A stretch of DNA of 64,000 nucleotides from Bacillus_BU sp051233475 (GCF_051233475.1 NZ_JBKFGH010000013.1:212403-276402); one strand, 5' to 3'; counted from the first letter of the stretch, positions 27,157 to 37,778 are shown. Made by a program: numbers and translations. The notes: generated by a model from the sequence alone, not told the origin.

Positions 27157-30100
27157 GTGAGAAATAGTAAAAGGCGGACCATTTTATTAATTGTGATAAT
27201 GTTATTTTTCCAATGTTTTAATTTAAATCTATTATTTGATTCAAATGCTGACATTGTTAGTGCCGAAGAAAGTGGTCAACATCTTGTGGAGGTGCCTGAT
27301 GGATTTGTTGGTATATATTCCATCTCTGATTTAAATAGGGTTCGAGACAATCTTAGCGGGAAATATATTTTAATGAATGATCTGGATTTATCTGTCGCCA
27401 CATCAGAAGGTGGAGATTTTTATAACGTCGGGGCCGGGTGGAATCCAATTGGTTCAGAGGCTACCCCGTTTACTGGGGTTTTCGATGGAAATGGCTTTAA
27501 AATTATTGGGATGAAAGTGCATTTAATAACGGATCAAAAAGCTTATGCAGGTTTGTTTGGATATGTAAAAGGCGCAGCAATTTCCAATTTAGGAATGGAT
27601 AGTAGTTTGATAACAGTAGATAATCAATCACTGGATTCAGCAACTTCGATTGCATATGCCGGTGGAATTGTTGGATATGCAAAAGACTTAACTATCACTA
27701 ATTCTTATAATACTGGAGATATTCAGACTACATCATTATTCAACGAGACCTATGCCGGAGGCTTAATCGGATATCTGGACTCCAGTTACAATAAAACTTC
27801 AACAGTAACTAATTCCTATAACACTGGTGATATTAATTCCAAAGCTTACTCCGGTGGGATAGCGGGGAAAATCTACCGTACTAATTTAACAAATATCGAT
27901 AATTCAGGTGATATTAATCTAGCAAGTAACATTAGTAGATATGTAGGTGGAATTGTTGGATATGGGAGCTATGCGAATATAACCGGAAGCAGTAATAGCG
28001 GGAGCATCGAATATGTCGATAACGGTGGGGGAATTGCGGGTTATCTTTCAAACTCAAAAATAGACTCTTCCTATAATAACGGGGATTTAACCGGAGCTGT
28101 CAGCTTTTCTACAGCGGGTGGAATTGTCGGGAGCATCTCAACGTCCTCTTCGATTAGCAACTCTTATAATAAAGGAAAGATTAGCAGTAATGCGGATTAC
28201 TCTGATGGGGGCGGGATCGCAGGGACATTATCGAGTAATTCTTCGATAATGAAGTCATATAATCAGGGAGATATAACAGTAGATTCCTCTGCGGGAGGAA
28301 TTGTAGGTGAATTGTTTAGTTCCATCATTGTCCAAGCGTATAATTCAGGAAAAATATATGGATTTTGGTCAGGAGGAATTAACGGATATGCCTCTGGGGG
28401 GACAGTTAAAAACGCTTTTAATATCGGAGGTATAGGGGCAGACTATTGTTCCGGTGGGATTGCCGGTAAAGCTTCAAACCTAACCATTCAAAATAGTTAT
28501 AACATTAGTATGGTAAGCCACTCTTACTGGAATGGTTCTAGTGGAGCAATAGCTGGGGAATTTGCTGGAACGCTTATTAATAATTATTATCTTGATAATA
28601 TGTATAAAGGTGTTGGAGCGGGCATTGAAGAGGGGACAATGAAAAAGTCTTTTCCAGAAATGACCTCTCCGGAGACGTTTACTGGATTTGATTTTGCAAC
28701 AATCTGGACAACAGGGCAAAACTATCAATTTCATTTCCCAGAGCTTACTGGCATGGAGCTTGGTGGTCAGGAAAAAGCAGTGAAAATTACGATGAAATCG
28801 TTACCCGAAAAAACAGTCTATATTCAAGGTGAAGAATTGGATGTAACCGGAGCAAGTATAACTGTTCTGACCAATTACGGTAATGTAATGGATAAAACGG
28901 TGACTCGGGAAATGGTAGGTTCCTATTATAAAGATGATGTGGGGACACAATCATTGATCGTAACGTATGAAGGAGTTAAGACGTCTTTTACCGTCACGGT
29001 TGAAAAAGATGTAACTCCGCCGGAAAAGCCTATTGTTAATGAAGTGACGGACTTTTCAACAAATGTACAAGGTAAGGCGGAGCCGGGGTCGACGATATGG
29101 ATTAAAAGAAGTTCAACTGGAACTACGATCGGCAAAGGTACAGCATCCGCAGATGGGACATTCGATATACCGATATCCGTTCAGCCATCAGGAAGATTAT
29201 TATTGATCCAAGCGGTGGACAAGTATTATAACTGGAGTGAAGCAGCCGAGGTATGGGTAAAGGATACCATTCCTCCGGCAAAACCGATTGTCAATAAAGT
29301 GACCGACCAATCGATAACGATTACAGGATCTGCAGAAGGAAGTTCCTTCGTTTATGCCAAAGTGGGAGATCAAGAATGGATTACTGTGTCTGATCAATAC
29401 GGCAACTTTAAGATTGACATTCCCAAGCTAAAGGGCGGAACTGTTATAGAAGTTTGGGTATGCGATTCCTCGTGGAACGAAAGCGAAAAGGTAAACGTGA
29501 CGGTCGTGCCTGTTTCGGCGCCAACAAATTTTAAGGCCGTTTCAAGCACTTACAATAGTGCAAAATTAACCTGGACGGCAGTCAGCGGCGCTTCGGGGTA
29601 TGAAATTTATCGAGCTACATCAAGTACAGGTACCTATACAAAAATAGCAACAACTACAAGTACTTCTTATCTAAATACAGGTTTGGACACAGGTAAAACC
29701 TATTACTATAAAGTAAGAGCTTATTCGACGGGAACATCAACCAATTATACGAGTTTTAGTTCTGTCGTCTCTGTAAAGCCGGTGCTGTTAACACCAATTT
29801 CAGTAAAGGCGACTTCATTGTCTTACAATAGTATTAAAACGAGCTGGGCAGCTGTAAGTGGAGCGAATGGGTATGAGGTATTTCGAGCAACTTCAAGTAC
29901 AGGAACGTATTCTCTTATTGGAACAACAACGTCAACTAGTTTTAATAATGGTGGATTGACAACGAATAAGTTATATTTTTATAAAGTTAGGGCTTATCGT
30001 ACAGTTGGAAGTACGAAGGTTTATAGTAATTATTCTAGTATAGTTTCAGTTAAACCCATCCCTTCGGTGCCAACGAATTTCAAGGCAACGAGAGTAAGTT

Positions 30101-30336
30101 CAACCAGCCTTAAGCTAACATGGAGTTCAGTTACTTGCGCGAGCGGCTACGAAATTTACAGAGCTACATCAAGTACAGGAACCTACAGCCTCCTAAAAAG
30201 CACAACGTCCTTATACTATAATAATAGTAGTTTAACAACTGGAAGGACATATTATTACAAATTAAGAGCTTATAGAACTGTTGGCACAACTAAGGTATAT
30301 AGCGGTTGGACAACTGTAATTAGTGCGAAACCTTGA
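27157..30336 (+). CDS. Secreted GLUG-repeat protein with Ig-like and three fibronectin type III domains
   Basis: This 1059-aa surface protein starts at GTG with AAAAGGGGAAAG upstream. A signal peptide (about 1-38) ends near NADIVSAEE. Residues about 60-510 are GLUG-type repeats: recurring AGGIVGY and SYNTGDI units that form a parallel beta-helix. Then come a bacterial Ig-like domain (KSLPEKTVYIQGEELDVTGA), two short Ig-like modules with (K)PIVN starts, and three fibronectin type III domains from about residue 785 to the end (SGYEIYRATSSTG, YYYKVRAY). There is no LPXTG or S-layer domain. A matrix or adhesion role is inferred from architecture and neighbouring polysaccharide genes. Confidence 0.88.
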   Translation: MRNSKRRTILLIVIMLFFQCFNLNLLFDSNADIVSAEESGQHLVEVPDGFVGIYSISDLNRVRDNLSGKYILMNDLDLSVATSEGGDFYNVGAGWNPIGSEATPFTGVFDGNGFKIIGMKVHLITDQKAYAGLFGYVKGAAISNLGMDSSLITVDNQSLDSATSIAYAGGIVGYAKDLTITNSYNTGDIQTTSLFNETYAGGLIGYLDSSYNKTSTVTNSYNTGDINSKAYSGGIAGKIYRTNLTNIDNSGDINLASNISRYVGGIVGYGSYANITGSSNSGSIEYVDNGGGIAGYLSNSKIDSSYNNGDLTGAVSFSTAGGIVGSISTSSSISNSYNKGKISSNADYSDGGGIAGTLSSNSSIMKSYNQGDITVDSSAGGIVGELFSSIIVQAYNSGKIYGFWSGGINGYASGGTVKNAFNIGGIGADYCSGGIAGKASNLTIQNSYNISMVSHSYWNGSSGAIAGEFAGTLINNYYLDNMYKGVGAGIEEGTMKKSFPEMTSPETFTGFDFATIWTTGQNYQFHFPELTGMELGGQEKAVKITMKSLPEKTVYIQGEELDVTGASITVLTNYGNVMDKTVTREMVGSYYKDDVGTQSLIVTYEGVKTSFTVTVEKDVTPPEKPIVNEVTDFSTNVQGKAEPGSTIWIKRSSTGTTIGKGTASADGTFDIPISVQPSGRLLLIQAVDKYYNWSEAAEVWVKDTIPPAKPIVNKVTDQSITITGSAEGSSFVYAKVGDQEWITVSDQYGNFKIDIPKLKGGTVIEVWVCDSSWNESEKVNVTVVPVSAPTNFKAVSSTYNSAKLTWTAVSGASGYEIYRATSSTGTYTKIATTTSTSYLNTGLDTGKTYYYKVRAYSTGTSTNYTSFSSVVSVKPVLLTPISVKATSLSYNSIKTSWAAVSGANGYEVFRATSSTGTYSLIGTTTSTSFNNGGLTTNKLYFYKVRAYRTVGSTKVYSNYSSIVSVKPIPSVPTNFKATRVSSTSLKLTWSSVTCASGYEIYRATSSTGTYSLLKSTTSLYYNNSSLTTGRTYYYKLRAYRTVGTTKVYSGWTTVISAKP

Positions 30337-30367
30337 TAGGTGAATAGAGTTTAGTAATAAGAAAGAG

Positions 30368-30406
30368 CCTACCATCAAAATGATCAAATAAGATGGTGGG
30401 TTTTTT
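30368..30406 (+). terminator. Rho-independent terminator of the GLUG protein gene
   Basis: CCTACCATC (30368-30376) pairs with GATGGTGGG (30392-30400), followed by TTTTTT. Confidence 0.85.
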
Positions 30407-30520
30407 CTTTTAAATTTGTACTCTATTTTTCTTTTTGTTTTTGCAATATAATGAAGTGGAAAATGTTAATCTACCATTTTATAGGAGTTCTAGTAATTGA
30501 TAGTATATCAAGAGATTGGG

Positions 30521-30574
30521 AACAGAAGAACCGTCCCTATGTATCACAAGGGGAACGGGAGAACCGTCCCTAAG
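30521..30574 (-). repeat. Two tandem GGGACGGTTCT-family units next to a ribosome binding site
   Basis: Units AGAAGAACCGTCCCTA (30524-30539) and GGGAGAACCGTCCCTA (about 30557-30572) run in the same orientation. The second leads straight into the AAGGAGGAG site of the downstream gene. The duplicate locus has only one unit. Confidence 0.85.
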
Positions 30575-30588
30575 GAGGAGAAAATCTA

Positions 30589-33500
30589 TTGAAGCTGTTT
30601 TATAAGATAGGAACGTATATGATCATTTTTGCTCTACTGTTAAGTTATGTTCCTGCCAACATAATAGTGGGCGAGTTCAACCCGATTAAAGAAACGAAGG
30701 CTTCTGTTTTATTATCTAGAGAAGCTGCAAAAAAGTTTGAGGGGAATATTGCTGCAGGTTATCGAAATACTTCTTACATCCGAGCAGATGGGACAGTAGC
30801 TTCAACGGGGTATAACGGCTCAGGCCAAATAAACACCGGTGATTGGAATGATATTGTTAAAGTGGCTCCAGGCTTTTATCACACTGTCGGTTTAAAAAGC
30901 AACGGAACTGTCGTTGCAACAGGTCATAATCCTGATGGGCGAACGGAATTGACAGGATGGACGAATATCGTGGACATTGCAGCAGGGGATGGTTTTTCAG
31001 TGGGATTAACAAGGGATGGATCCATTGTTGCTGCTGGAGAAGAATCATCTTTTCGTGCAAATTTTAGTGATGCTAATGGGATTACTGCCATTGCAGCCGG
31101 GATGGAACATACGGTTGGCTTGAAAAACGATGGAACTGTAGTGGCTGCTGGCGATTATTCCTTTGGACAAGCAAATGTCACGGATTGGAAGGATATTGCT
31201 TCAGTCGTTGCCGGTGGCTATCATACTGTCGGTTTAAAAAAGGATGGCACAGTGGTTGCCGCAGGAGATAACAGATTTGGTCAGTTAGATGTTAATGAAT
31301 GGACAGACATTGTCTCTATTTCTACTAGCAGTACGGTAACACTGGGATTGAAAAGTGATGGCACCGTGGTTGCGGCTGGGTTTGATGGGTATTCTCAAAA
31401 GGCTGTATCTGATTGGAACAATATTGTTGCCATATCAGCAGGATATGAACATGTAATTGGTTTGAAAAGTGACGGTACCATTTTAACAGCTGGATACAGT
31501 GATTTTGGGCAAAGGGCTGTGAATGATTGGAATGATATAAAGTCTATATCTGCCGCCGGTTTTCAAACAGTTGGATTGAAAACGGATGGAACTGTAGTTG
31601 GAACAGGGAATAATGATTATGGTCAGCTTAATATAAGCGGCTGGAGTGGGATTAAAGCAGTTGCAGCTGGGTTTCATCACACTGTGGGCTTGAAAGAAGA
31701 CGGAACTGTAGTAGCAACTGGGATGAATTCTTCCGGTCAGCTAAACGTCGGTGAATGGAAGGACATCGTAGCGGTCGTAGCAGGGATACAGTATACTGCT
31801 GGTTTAAAGAGTGATGGAACTGTGGTAGCGACTGGCTATGATTTTCAAGGACTAATCTCAGATGTTGGATACTGGAGTGATATCGTTGCTCTTTACGGCG
31901 GTGAATCCCATATTTTTGGAATAAAAAGTGATGGGACTGTTATTGGTTCAGGGACGAACCAAGAGGGCGGACAAAAAAATGTAGGAAATTGGACTAATAT
32001 AGTCGCTGTTGCAACAGGGAATTCCCATACTGTTGGACTGAAAGACGACGGGACGTTGGTATTTGTCGGCTATGACAGCTATGGACTAATCTCGGATGCA
32101 AGAGAATGGACGAATATTATAGCGATTTCTGCCTGTCGGGATCATCAAGTTGGTTTGAAAAACGATGGTACAGTCGTTGCAAATGGTGATTTTACAGATG
32201 GGGCAAAAAATATTAGTCAGTGGAAAGATATTGTTGCCATCAGTAGTGGATACAATCATGTTGTCGGGTTAAAAAGAGATGGAACCGTTGTAGCAACCAG
32301 GAATATTCCGGACGATCAAATTCTAAGTACTGAGAATATTTCAGTGAATAAGAAGGTTGTAAAACCTAATGATTTAGTAAATATTGATCTGAGAAATAAT
32401 GGGTTATACACCATTCAGGATAATCAATTCCAACTTATGAATGGGGACACCGTTTTATTTGATGGACAAATGACTATCGATGGTGAAACGGACCGTGCTA
32501 TTTCATATACAGTAAAACCAAGTGATATTGGAAATATTACGCTAAAGTTTCCTGGTGTTTACGATTTATTCGGAAATCCGGTAACAAAACAAAATGCATT
32601 TCAAGTCATTCCCTTACAATCATTAGTCTCCTCAAAAATACAGACAAAATCGGGAGATAAAATTACCTTAACAGCTACTTTTTATCAAAGTGTCAAACCT
32701 GATTTTACAGTGGAATTGAGCGGGGGAGCAGATTTACAGGCAACACAAATGAATGAAGTGGTGGGAAGTAATGGCACAAAATTTACTCTCGACTACACAG
32801 TGCCAAGTAATTATGTAGAAGGTCAAGTTGATGCTGCTGTACAAAATGTAACAACGGCAGATGGTACTGTATATGGCAGTTATACAGAAAATGCTGTTTT
32901 CGCAAAAACGAATAATCCACTCCCTATCCAATCGCTTACCGCATCAAAGACGCTTGGTAAAATAGGGGACAAAATAACGATTACTGCAGATTTCTCAGAA
33001 AGTGTTAAACCAGGTGTTCAGATCACGCTTGTTGGGGAAAATTTCACGCTACCGTCAGCGACAATGACGGAAGTAACCGGTAGTAATGGTAAAAAGTATA
33101 TCTATACCTACCCGGTTGTGGTAAATGTCAACGGCCCAATCTCTGCCCATATTACCAATGCTTATGACCAAAATGGAAGCTTGTATGGAGAATATCAACA
33201 TTCTAATTTATTTGTATCAGACGGCATGCCTCCATATGTTAAAGGAATGTCGGCCTCGGCAACCACTGGTAAACTTGGTGATAAAGTAGTTATTACTGCA
33301 ACGTTCTCTGAGCCGATAAAACCGATTGTAAAACTATCATTCTATTATGGTGCTGTTTTATCGCCTACTGTAATGAAAGAAGTTCCCGGTACAAATCAAA
33401 CCCAATATAGTTACGAATATACAATTGACCAATATGCTACAGGTCCGGTTTATGCAGACATTCGAGATGTTGAGGACTTAGCGGGCAATAAATACCCTGG

Positions 33501-34944
33501 TATTAATCGGGATGGCAGGTACTTTACCTTTAATTTATTTAATCCAGATGGTGTGAAACCAACTGTTCAAACCTTTTCTTCCGATAAAAACATATACGAA
33601 GCAGGGGATGTTGCATCCTTCACGGCCACATTAAGTGAACCGGTAAAATCGGGAGTGAAGATCAAGTTATCCGGGGCCATTAATGAAGAGTATGAAATGA
33701 CTCAGGTGGATGGCAAAACGTATGAGTTTTATTATGTCATTCCGAATGATCTATTTGGAAATGTGAATGTGGAGTTGCTTAATATTGAGGATTTAGTAGG
33801 GAATACCAATCAGTATTCAAAATCTAACGCCTTTTTTATCAGTGATCCAACAAATGCAAAACTATCAGCCATTTCAATAAAATCGGGAACGGTAACCTAT
33901 CCATTATCACCAAGCTTTTCACCGGAAGTCTATGAATATCGTACGACCGTTCCAAGTATTGTTTCCAGCATTAATGTTGGAGCAATTACCGAAGACCTAA
34001 ACGCATCTGTAACAGGGCTTGGAACTGTAAATGTCAAACTGGGTGATAATGTCATTTTGTTAACATCAACTTCAAAAGATGGTACGAAAAAGACGTATAA
34101 GCTCATCGTAACAGTAAAAGATATTGCACCAACAAACGTTAAGGCAAGCTCTAATTCTTATAATAGCGTTAAACTCACTTGGTCTGCAGTAAGCGGGGCA
34201 TCGGGATATGAGATTTATAGATCTACATCCAGCACAGGAACTTTTTCTAAAATAGCATCTACTGCGAGTACCGCCTATATCAATACATCAGTGAACACGG
34301 GAACTACTTATTACTATAAAGTTCGAGCCTACAAGACTGGAACAACAACGAAATATAGTAAATTTAGTTCAGTCGTTTCTGCTAAACCGATTCCGGCAAC
34401 GCCGAGTTCAGTTAAAGCAGCTTCATCGTCTTACAATAGTATAAAAACAAGCTGGGCTGCAGTAGCTGGTGCAAGCGGGTATGAGGTTTACCGGGCCACA
34501 TCCAGCACAGGAACTTACTCACGGATCGGAACGACGACCGCAACTAGCTATAATAATACCGGTCTGACAACAAATAAATCTTATTTTTATAAAGTTCGGG
34601 CTTATCGAACCGTTGGGACTACGAAGGTTTATAGTAATTATTCAAGTGTGGTTTCAGCCAAACCGATCCCTTCGGTACCAACGAATTTCAAGGCAACTAG
34701 AGTAAGCTCAACCAGCCTTAAGCTAACATGGAGTTCAGTTTCCGGGGCAAGCGGTTATGAAATATACAGAGCTACATCCAGCACGGGAACTTACAGCCTC
34801 CTAAAAAGTACGGCATCTTTATACTATACGAACAGTAGCTTAACAACAGGAAAGACTTATTTTTATAAAGCTAGGGCTTATAGAATGGTTGGAACAACAA
34901 AGGTATATAGTGGGTGGACAACAGTGATTAGTGCAAGACCTTGA
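30589..34944 (+). CDS. Secreted RCC1-like repeat protein with Ig/cadherin-like and three fibronectin type III domains (paralogue 1)
   Basis: This 1451-aa protein starts at TTG, with AAGGAGGAG upstream. A signal-type hydrophobic segment (about 8-25) is followed by roughly a dozen 40-residue RCC1-like blades (pattern HTVGLKSDGTVVATG, then a W-x-D-I step; about residues 55-570). Several Ig-like domains follow (about 590-1080, with DKITITADFSESVKPGVQI), then a cadherin-like domain (AKLSAISIKSGTVTYPLSP, about 1090-1180) and three fibronectin type III domains to the end. It is almost the same as the protein at 45940. No anchor motif is seen. A surface or matrix protein, function unknown. Confidence 0.88.
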   Translation: MKLFYKIGTYMIIFALLLSYVPANIIVGEFNPIKETKASVLLSREAAKKFEGNIAAGYRNTSYIRADGTVASTGYNGSGQINTGDWNDIVKVAPGFYHTVGLKSNGTVVATGHNPDGRTELTGWTNIVDIAAGDGFSVGLTRDGSIVAAGEESSFRANFSDANGITAIAAGMEHTVGLKNDGTVVAAGDYSFGQANVTDWKDIASVVAGGYHTVGLKKDGTVVAAGDNRFGQLDVNEWTDIVSISTSSTVTLGLKSDGTVVAAGFDGYSQKAVSDWNNIVAISAGYEHVIGLKSDGTILTAGYSDFGQRAVNDWNDIKSISAAGFQTVGLKTDGTVVGTGNNDYGQLNISGWSGIKAVAAGFHHTVGLKEDGTVVATGMNSSGQLNVGEWKDIVAVVAGIQYTAGLKSDGTVVATGYDFQGLISDVGYWSDIVALYGGESHIFGIKSDGTVIGSGTNQEGGQKNVGNWTNIVAVATGNSHTVGLKDDGTLVFVGYDSYGLISDAREWTNIIAISACRDHQVGLKNDGTVVANGDFTDGAKNISQWKDIVAISSGYNHVVGLKRDGTVVATRNIPDDQILSTENISVNKKVVKPNDLVNIDLRNNGLYTIQDNQFQLMNGDTVLFDGQMTIDGETDRAISYTVKPSDIGNITLKFPGVYDLFGNPVTKQNAFQVIPLQSLVSSKIQTKSGDKITLTATFYQSVKPDFTVELSGGADLQATQMNEVVGSNGTKFTLDYTVPSNYVEGQVDAAVQNVTTADGTVYGSYTENAVFAKTNNPLPIQSLTASKTLGKIGDKITITADFSESVKPGVQITLVGENFTLPSATMTEVTGSNGKKYIYTYPVVVNVNGPISAHITNAYDQNGSLYGEYQHSNLFVSDGMPPYVKGMSASATTGKLGDKVVITATFSEPIKPIVKLSFYYGAVLSPTVMKEVPGTNQTQYSYEYTIDQYATGPVYADIRDVEDLAGNKYPGINRDGRYFTFNLFNPDGVKPTVQTFSSDKNIYEAGDVASFTATLSEPVKSGVKIKLSGAINEEYEMTQVDGKTYEFYYVIPNDLFGNVNVELLNIEDLVGNTNQYSKSNAFFISDPTNAKLSAISIKSGTVTYPLSPSFSPEVYEYRTTVPSIVSSINVGAITEDLNASVTGLGTVNVKLGDNVILLTSTSKDGTKKTYKLIVTVKDIAPTNVKASSNSYNSVKLTWSAVSGASGYEIYRSTSSTGTFSKIASTASTAYINTSVNTGTTYYYKVRAYKTGTTTKYSKFSSVVSAKPIPATPSSVKAASSSYNSIKTSWAAVAGASGYEVYRATSSTGTYSRIGTTTATSYNNTGLTTNKSYFYKVRAYRTVGTTKVYSNYSSVVSAKPIPSVPTNFKATRVSSTSLKLTWSSVSGASGYEIYRATSSTGTYSLLKSTASLYYTNSSLTTGKTYFYKARAYRMVGTTKVYSGWTTVISARP

Positions 34945-34946
34945 TA

Positions 34947-34972
34947 CAGGGGGACGGTTCTCTTGTTGCTTT
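34947..34972 (+). repeat. GGGACGGTTCT-family unit doubling as a terminator
   Basis: AGGGGGACGGTTCTCTTGTTGC followed by TTTTTTT directly after the stop codon. The CAAG arm seen in the paralogous tail (50304) is missing here, so the hairpin is weaker. Confidence 0.7.
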
Positions 34973-35063
34973 TTTTAATTTATTAGGTAATGCCTTTATG
35001 TGTACGTAATAGACTGCTATATTCAAAAAATGGTTTATTAAAAATAAAAAAAGAAGTAAGTGG

Positions 35064-35110
35064 CTGACACAAAAAGACGTTAATTTACGGCACTTTTGTG
35101 TCAGTTTTTT
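35064..35110 (+). terminator. Rho-independent terminator after paralogue 1
   Basis: CTGACACAAAA (35064-35074) is perfectly inverted as TTTTGTGTCAG (35094-35104), followed by TTTTTTG. Confidence 0.8.
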
Positions 35111-35276
35111 GTGTCAGGATTTTCGGTGAGCAACTTGGTATACTAAGATCCGGTCTGGTACGCCCGAGTTTCTTGTTTCACAGCTTTGTATAAAATGGTG
35201 CAAAACACGCTTCGAAGATAAAGCTTCCCCCTGTCTTTCAAAATATTTTCCTTGCCTATAATAAGGTTAATATTAA

Positions 35277-35312
35277 AAGACTTAGCCTAATAAATAACTC
35301 GGCTAAGTCTTT
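35277..35312. terminator. Bidirectional terminator between convergent genes
   Basis: AAGACTTAGCC and GGCTAAGTCTT form an 11-bp stem flanked by A-rich and T-rich tracts, 44 bases after the end of the minus-strand PPC-domain gene. Confidence 0.8.
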
Positions 35313-35355
35313 ATGTAAGAAAATTAATCTTGTTAGAGATGTAATAGCTGAAACC

Positions 35356-37245
35356 TTAATGCCTATACGCTATGACAGTAGAATAATTACCATAAACATA
35401 CTTTCCATCAACTACTCGATAAGCCACCACTTTATAGTAATATGTTCCTGCTTTCATGCTTTTATTAGTAAAACTAGTAGTACTACCGCTCGTTACAGTG
35501 CCTACTAAACTATATGTTCCAGTTTTTGAGGTTGAACGGTAAACCTTATAGCCAGTAGCACCATCAATTTTTGACCAAGATAAGGTCATACTATAAGTGT
35601 TGATTTTTTTTGCGGATATAATAACTGGTGTTCCGGGTATTGCTTTACCGCTTATATACTTAGTGTACGGGCTATATACCTTGGTTCCATTAATGGTACG
35701 ATAAGCTCTTACTTTATAGTAATACGTTTTTCCTGTTATGACTCCACTATTTGTAAAGCTTAGAGTACCCCCACTAGTCACAGTTCCTACTTTACTATAG
35801 GTTGTGGAGCTAGATGTACTTCGATAAATTTCATACCCAGAGGCTTCAGGAACACTGAACCAACTTACTTTAATTTTATTGTAACCGGATGACGCTGCTT
35901 TAATAGCTGAATTAACCACGGTTGTATATTTAGTAGAACTGGTATTGCCTGCATTATCTATAGTATAAACACCGATTTTTGTGCCGGCTATTTGTGATTT
36001 TATGGTGATACTATATTTCCCGTCTTTTGCTGTTGTTTCACCCAGCTTGGTTGATCCTGCCACAGCATAGACCTTTGTATTAGATGGGGCTTTTCCTGTA
36101 AGGACAACGCCTGTATCATAAATTGGGTCAACGCTTGGTGTTTTATCAATAAAGCTTGCCTTTATGCGATAGGTTGCGCTTGATATTCCACTCCAATAAT
36201 CTGGATCAACATAAACGTAGTATGTTCCTTTTGCTAACTGTGCTTGTACTATTGTACCATCCCCCGAAACCGAATGAGCATGATCTTTAGAATTACCATA
36301 GCTATCAACAAGGTTAATATAGTAATCAGCAGTATTGTTATCAAGTGTGATAGTAGCAGTTCCATCAGCATTCGTTGTGAATTGATATACATCTCGATCA
36401 ATCTCTGTATCACTACTTGACGAATACAGTTTGTTTGAGGTCATCTTCATGCTGGTTTCGGCCGTGTCATTTGTTTCATATGTTGTTGTATTTCTTGTAA
36501 ATGAAGAAGAGTAGGTTGCCTTTAATCGATAGGTAGCGCTTGTGACTCCACTCCAATAATTAGATTCGACAGACAGATAATACGTTCCTTTTACGACATT
36601 GGCATATAAATAAGAGCTATCCCCAGATTTTACAAAATCGTAAGCAACAGAATGGCCATTGCTATCTGTAAGATTTATATAAAATTCAGCTGTGTTACTA
36701 TCAAATGTAATGTATACTTCGCCATCTGTATTAGTGGTGAAATTATAGACATCTCGATCAATATCCGTTTCAGCTTTTGAACTATAATACTGTCCATTAG
36801 CGATAGTCATACTGGTATACGCCGTGTCATTCGGTTCAAAAGTGGTCACATTTCTTGTAAATGTTGATGCGTAGGTAGCTTTTATTCGATAGGAGGCACT
36901 TGTAATTCCATCCCAATAATATGGACTTAGTTCAAGATAATATGTTCCTTTCTCGAGGTTGTCAGATAAAACAGTATTATCTCCTGGAGACACGTAATCG
37001 TAGTCTAAAGTATTGCCATAAATATCTACTAATTTAAAATAAAAGTCACCTGTTATTTGATCAAGTGTTATGTAAGCTGGCCCATCTTCTTCTGTTGTGA
37101 ATTGATATGTATGATTCTCAGATTTGGTTATTTGCCCTGTAATCGGAGTACCATTTGAAATAGTGGTTTCTTCAGCAAAAGCAAAACTACCAAACAACAT
37201 GGTCAAGAAGAAAGCTAAGAAACTAGCACGGATAATCATTTTCAC
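35356..37245 (-). CDS. Secreted protein with three PPC-type domains and two fibronectin type III domains
   Basis: This 629-aa protein starts at GTG with AAGGAG about eight bases upstream and has a clean signal peptide (MKMIIRASFLAFFLTMLFGSFAFA). Three pre-peptidase C-terminal-like beta domains of about 115 residues follow (each with DVYNFTTN-like, GTYYL and SATYRLKATY motifs; about 25-375). Then come a short Ig-like module (DPIYDTGVVLTGKAPSNTKV) and two fibronectin type III domains related to those of the neighbouring large proteins. No protease domain is present, so it is a binding or structural protein rather than an enzyme. Confidence 0.87.
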   Translation of the reverse strand: MKMIIRASFLAFFLTMLFGSFAFAEETTISNGTPITGQITKSENHTYQFTTEEDGPAYITLDQITGDFYFKLVDIYGNTLDYDYVSPGDNTVLSDNLEKGTYYLELSPYYWDGITSASYRIKATYASTFTRNVTTFEPNDTAYTSMTIANGQYYSSKAETDIDRDVYNFTTNTDGEVYITFDSNTAEFYINLTDSNGHSVAYDFVKSGDSSYLYANVVKGTYYLSVESNYWSGVTSATYRLKATYSSSFTRNTTTYETNDTAETSMKMTSNKLYSSSSDTEIDRDVYQFTTNADGTATITLDNNTADYYINLVDSYGNSKDHAHSVSGDGTIVQAQLAKGTYYVYVDPDYWSGISSATYRIKASFIDKTPSVDPIYDTGVVLTGKAPSNTKVYAVAGSTKLGETTAKDGKYSITIKSQIAGTKIGVYTIDNAGNTSSTKYTTVVNSAIKAASSGYNKIKVSWFSVPEASGYEIYRSTSSSTTYSKVGTVTSGGTLSFTNSGVITGKTYYYKVRAYRTINGTKVYSPYTKYISGKAIPGTPVIISAKKINTYSMTLSWSKIDGATGYKVYRSTSKTGTYSLVGTVTSGSTTSFTNKSMKAGTYYYKVVAYRVVDGKYVYGNYSTVIAYRH

Positions 37246-37522
37246 ATTTATAATCTCCTTTACAATAATTTCAAATATTTTATTATTTTACCATAATGGT
37301 AGGACATTTTGCTCATACCTTATTTATGTTCAAAAACATGACTAATTTGTTTTTTAATTTAATCAATTTCACACCCCTGAAAATTCTTCTAAAAAAAGAC
37401 AAGCCACTTAAACCCAACCAATTCACTCTTCGAAAAATCCTGGCTTATACTTCGCAACCCACCGTTCTAAGTGAAGCTGAAACTCATCCATAGACTCAAA
37501 CCTAGAAAAAAATCAAAATCTG

Positions 37523-37572
37523 GCGCCTGACCCCCAGCGCGTTAACGCATTAACGTGCCGGGGGTCAGGCGC
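37523..37572. repeat. GCCTGACCCCC palindromic repeat, copy 1
   Basis: GCGCCTGACCCCC (37523-37535) is inverted as GGGGGTCAGGCGC (37560-37572), with GCGTTAACGC-like symmetry in the loop. A second copy lies at 43248-43299. Apart from this repeat I see no gene in 37246-37778. Confidence 0.85.
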
Positions 37573-37778
37573 TATTTTATTTAAACCAAAAAACTATGTA
37601 AGATTATATTACACAAGCTTTGACCACTTCTATTCTCCAGACTAAACTGATTAATAAATCCACAAAAAACAACAAGAAAGCAACATAACATGCAAGGAAT
37701 TCCGGAAAAACCAAATGAATTTTACTATCCTCTAAATTCAATGGGATAAAATGTTACAAATGATCAGGAGGGCAAAAG

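Larger units (their letters stand above)
30429..34972 (+). repeat. Segmental duplication, copy 1
   Basis: About 160 bases of upstream sequence, the whole 1451-codon gene and the following GATACAGGGG-type tail recur almost unchanged at 45814-50335. The duplication covers promoter region, gene and terminator. Confidence 0.9.
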
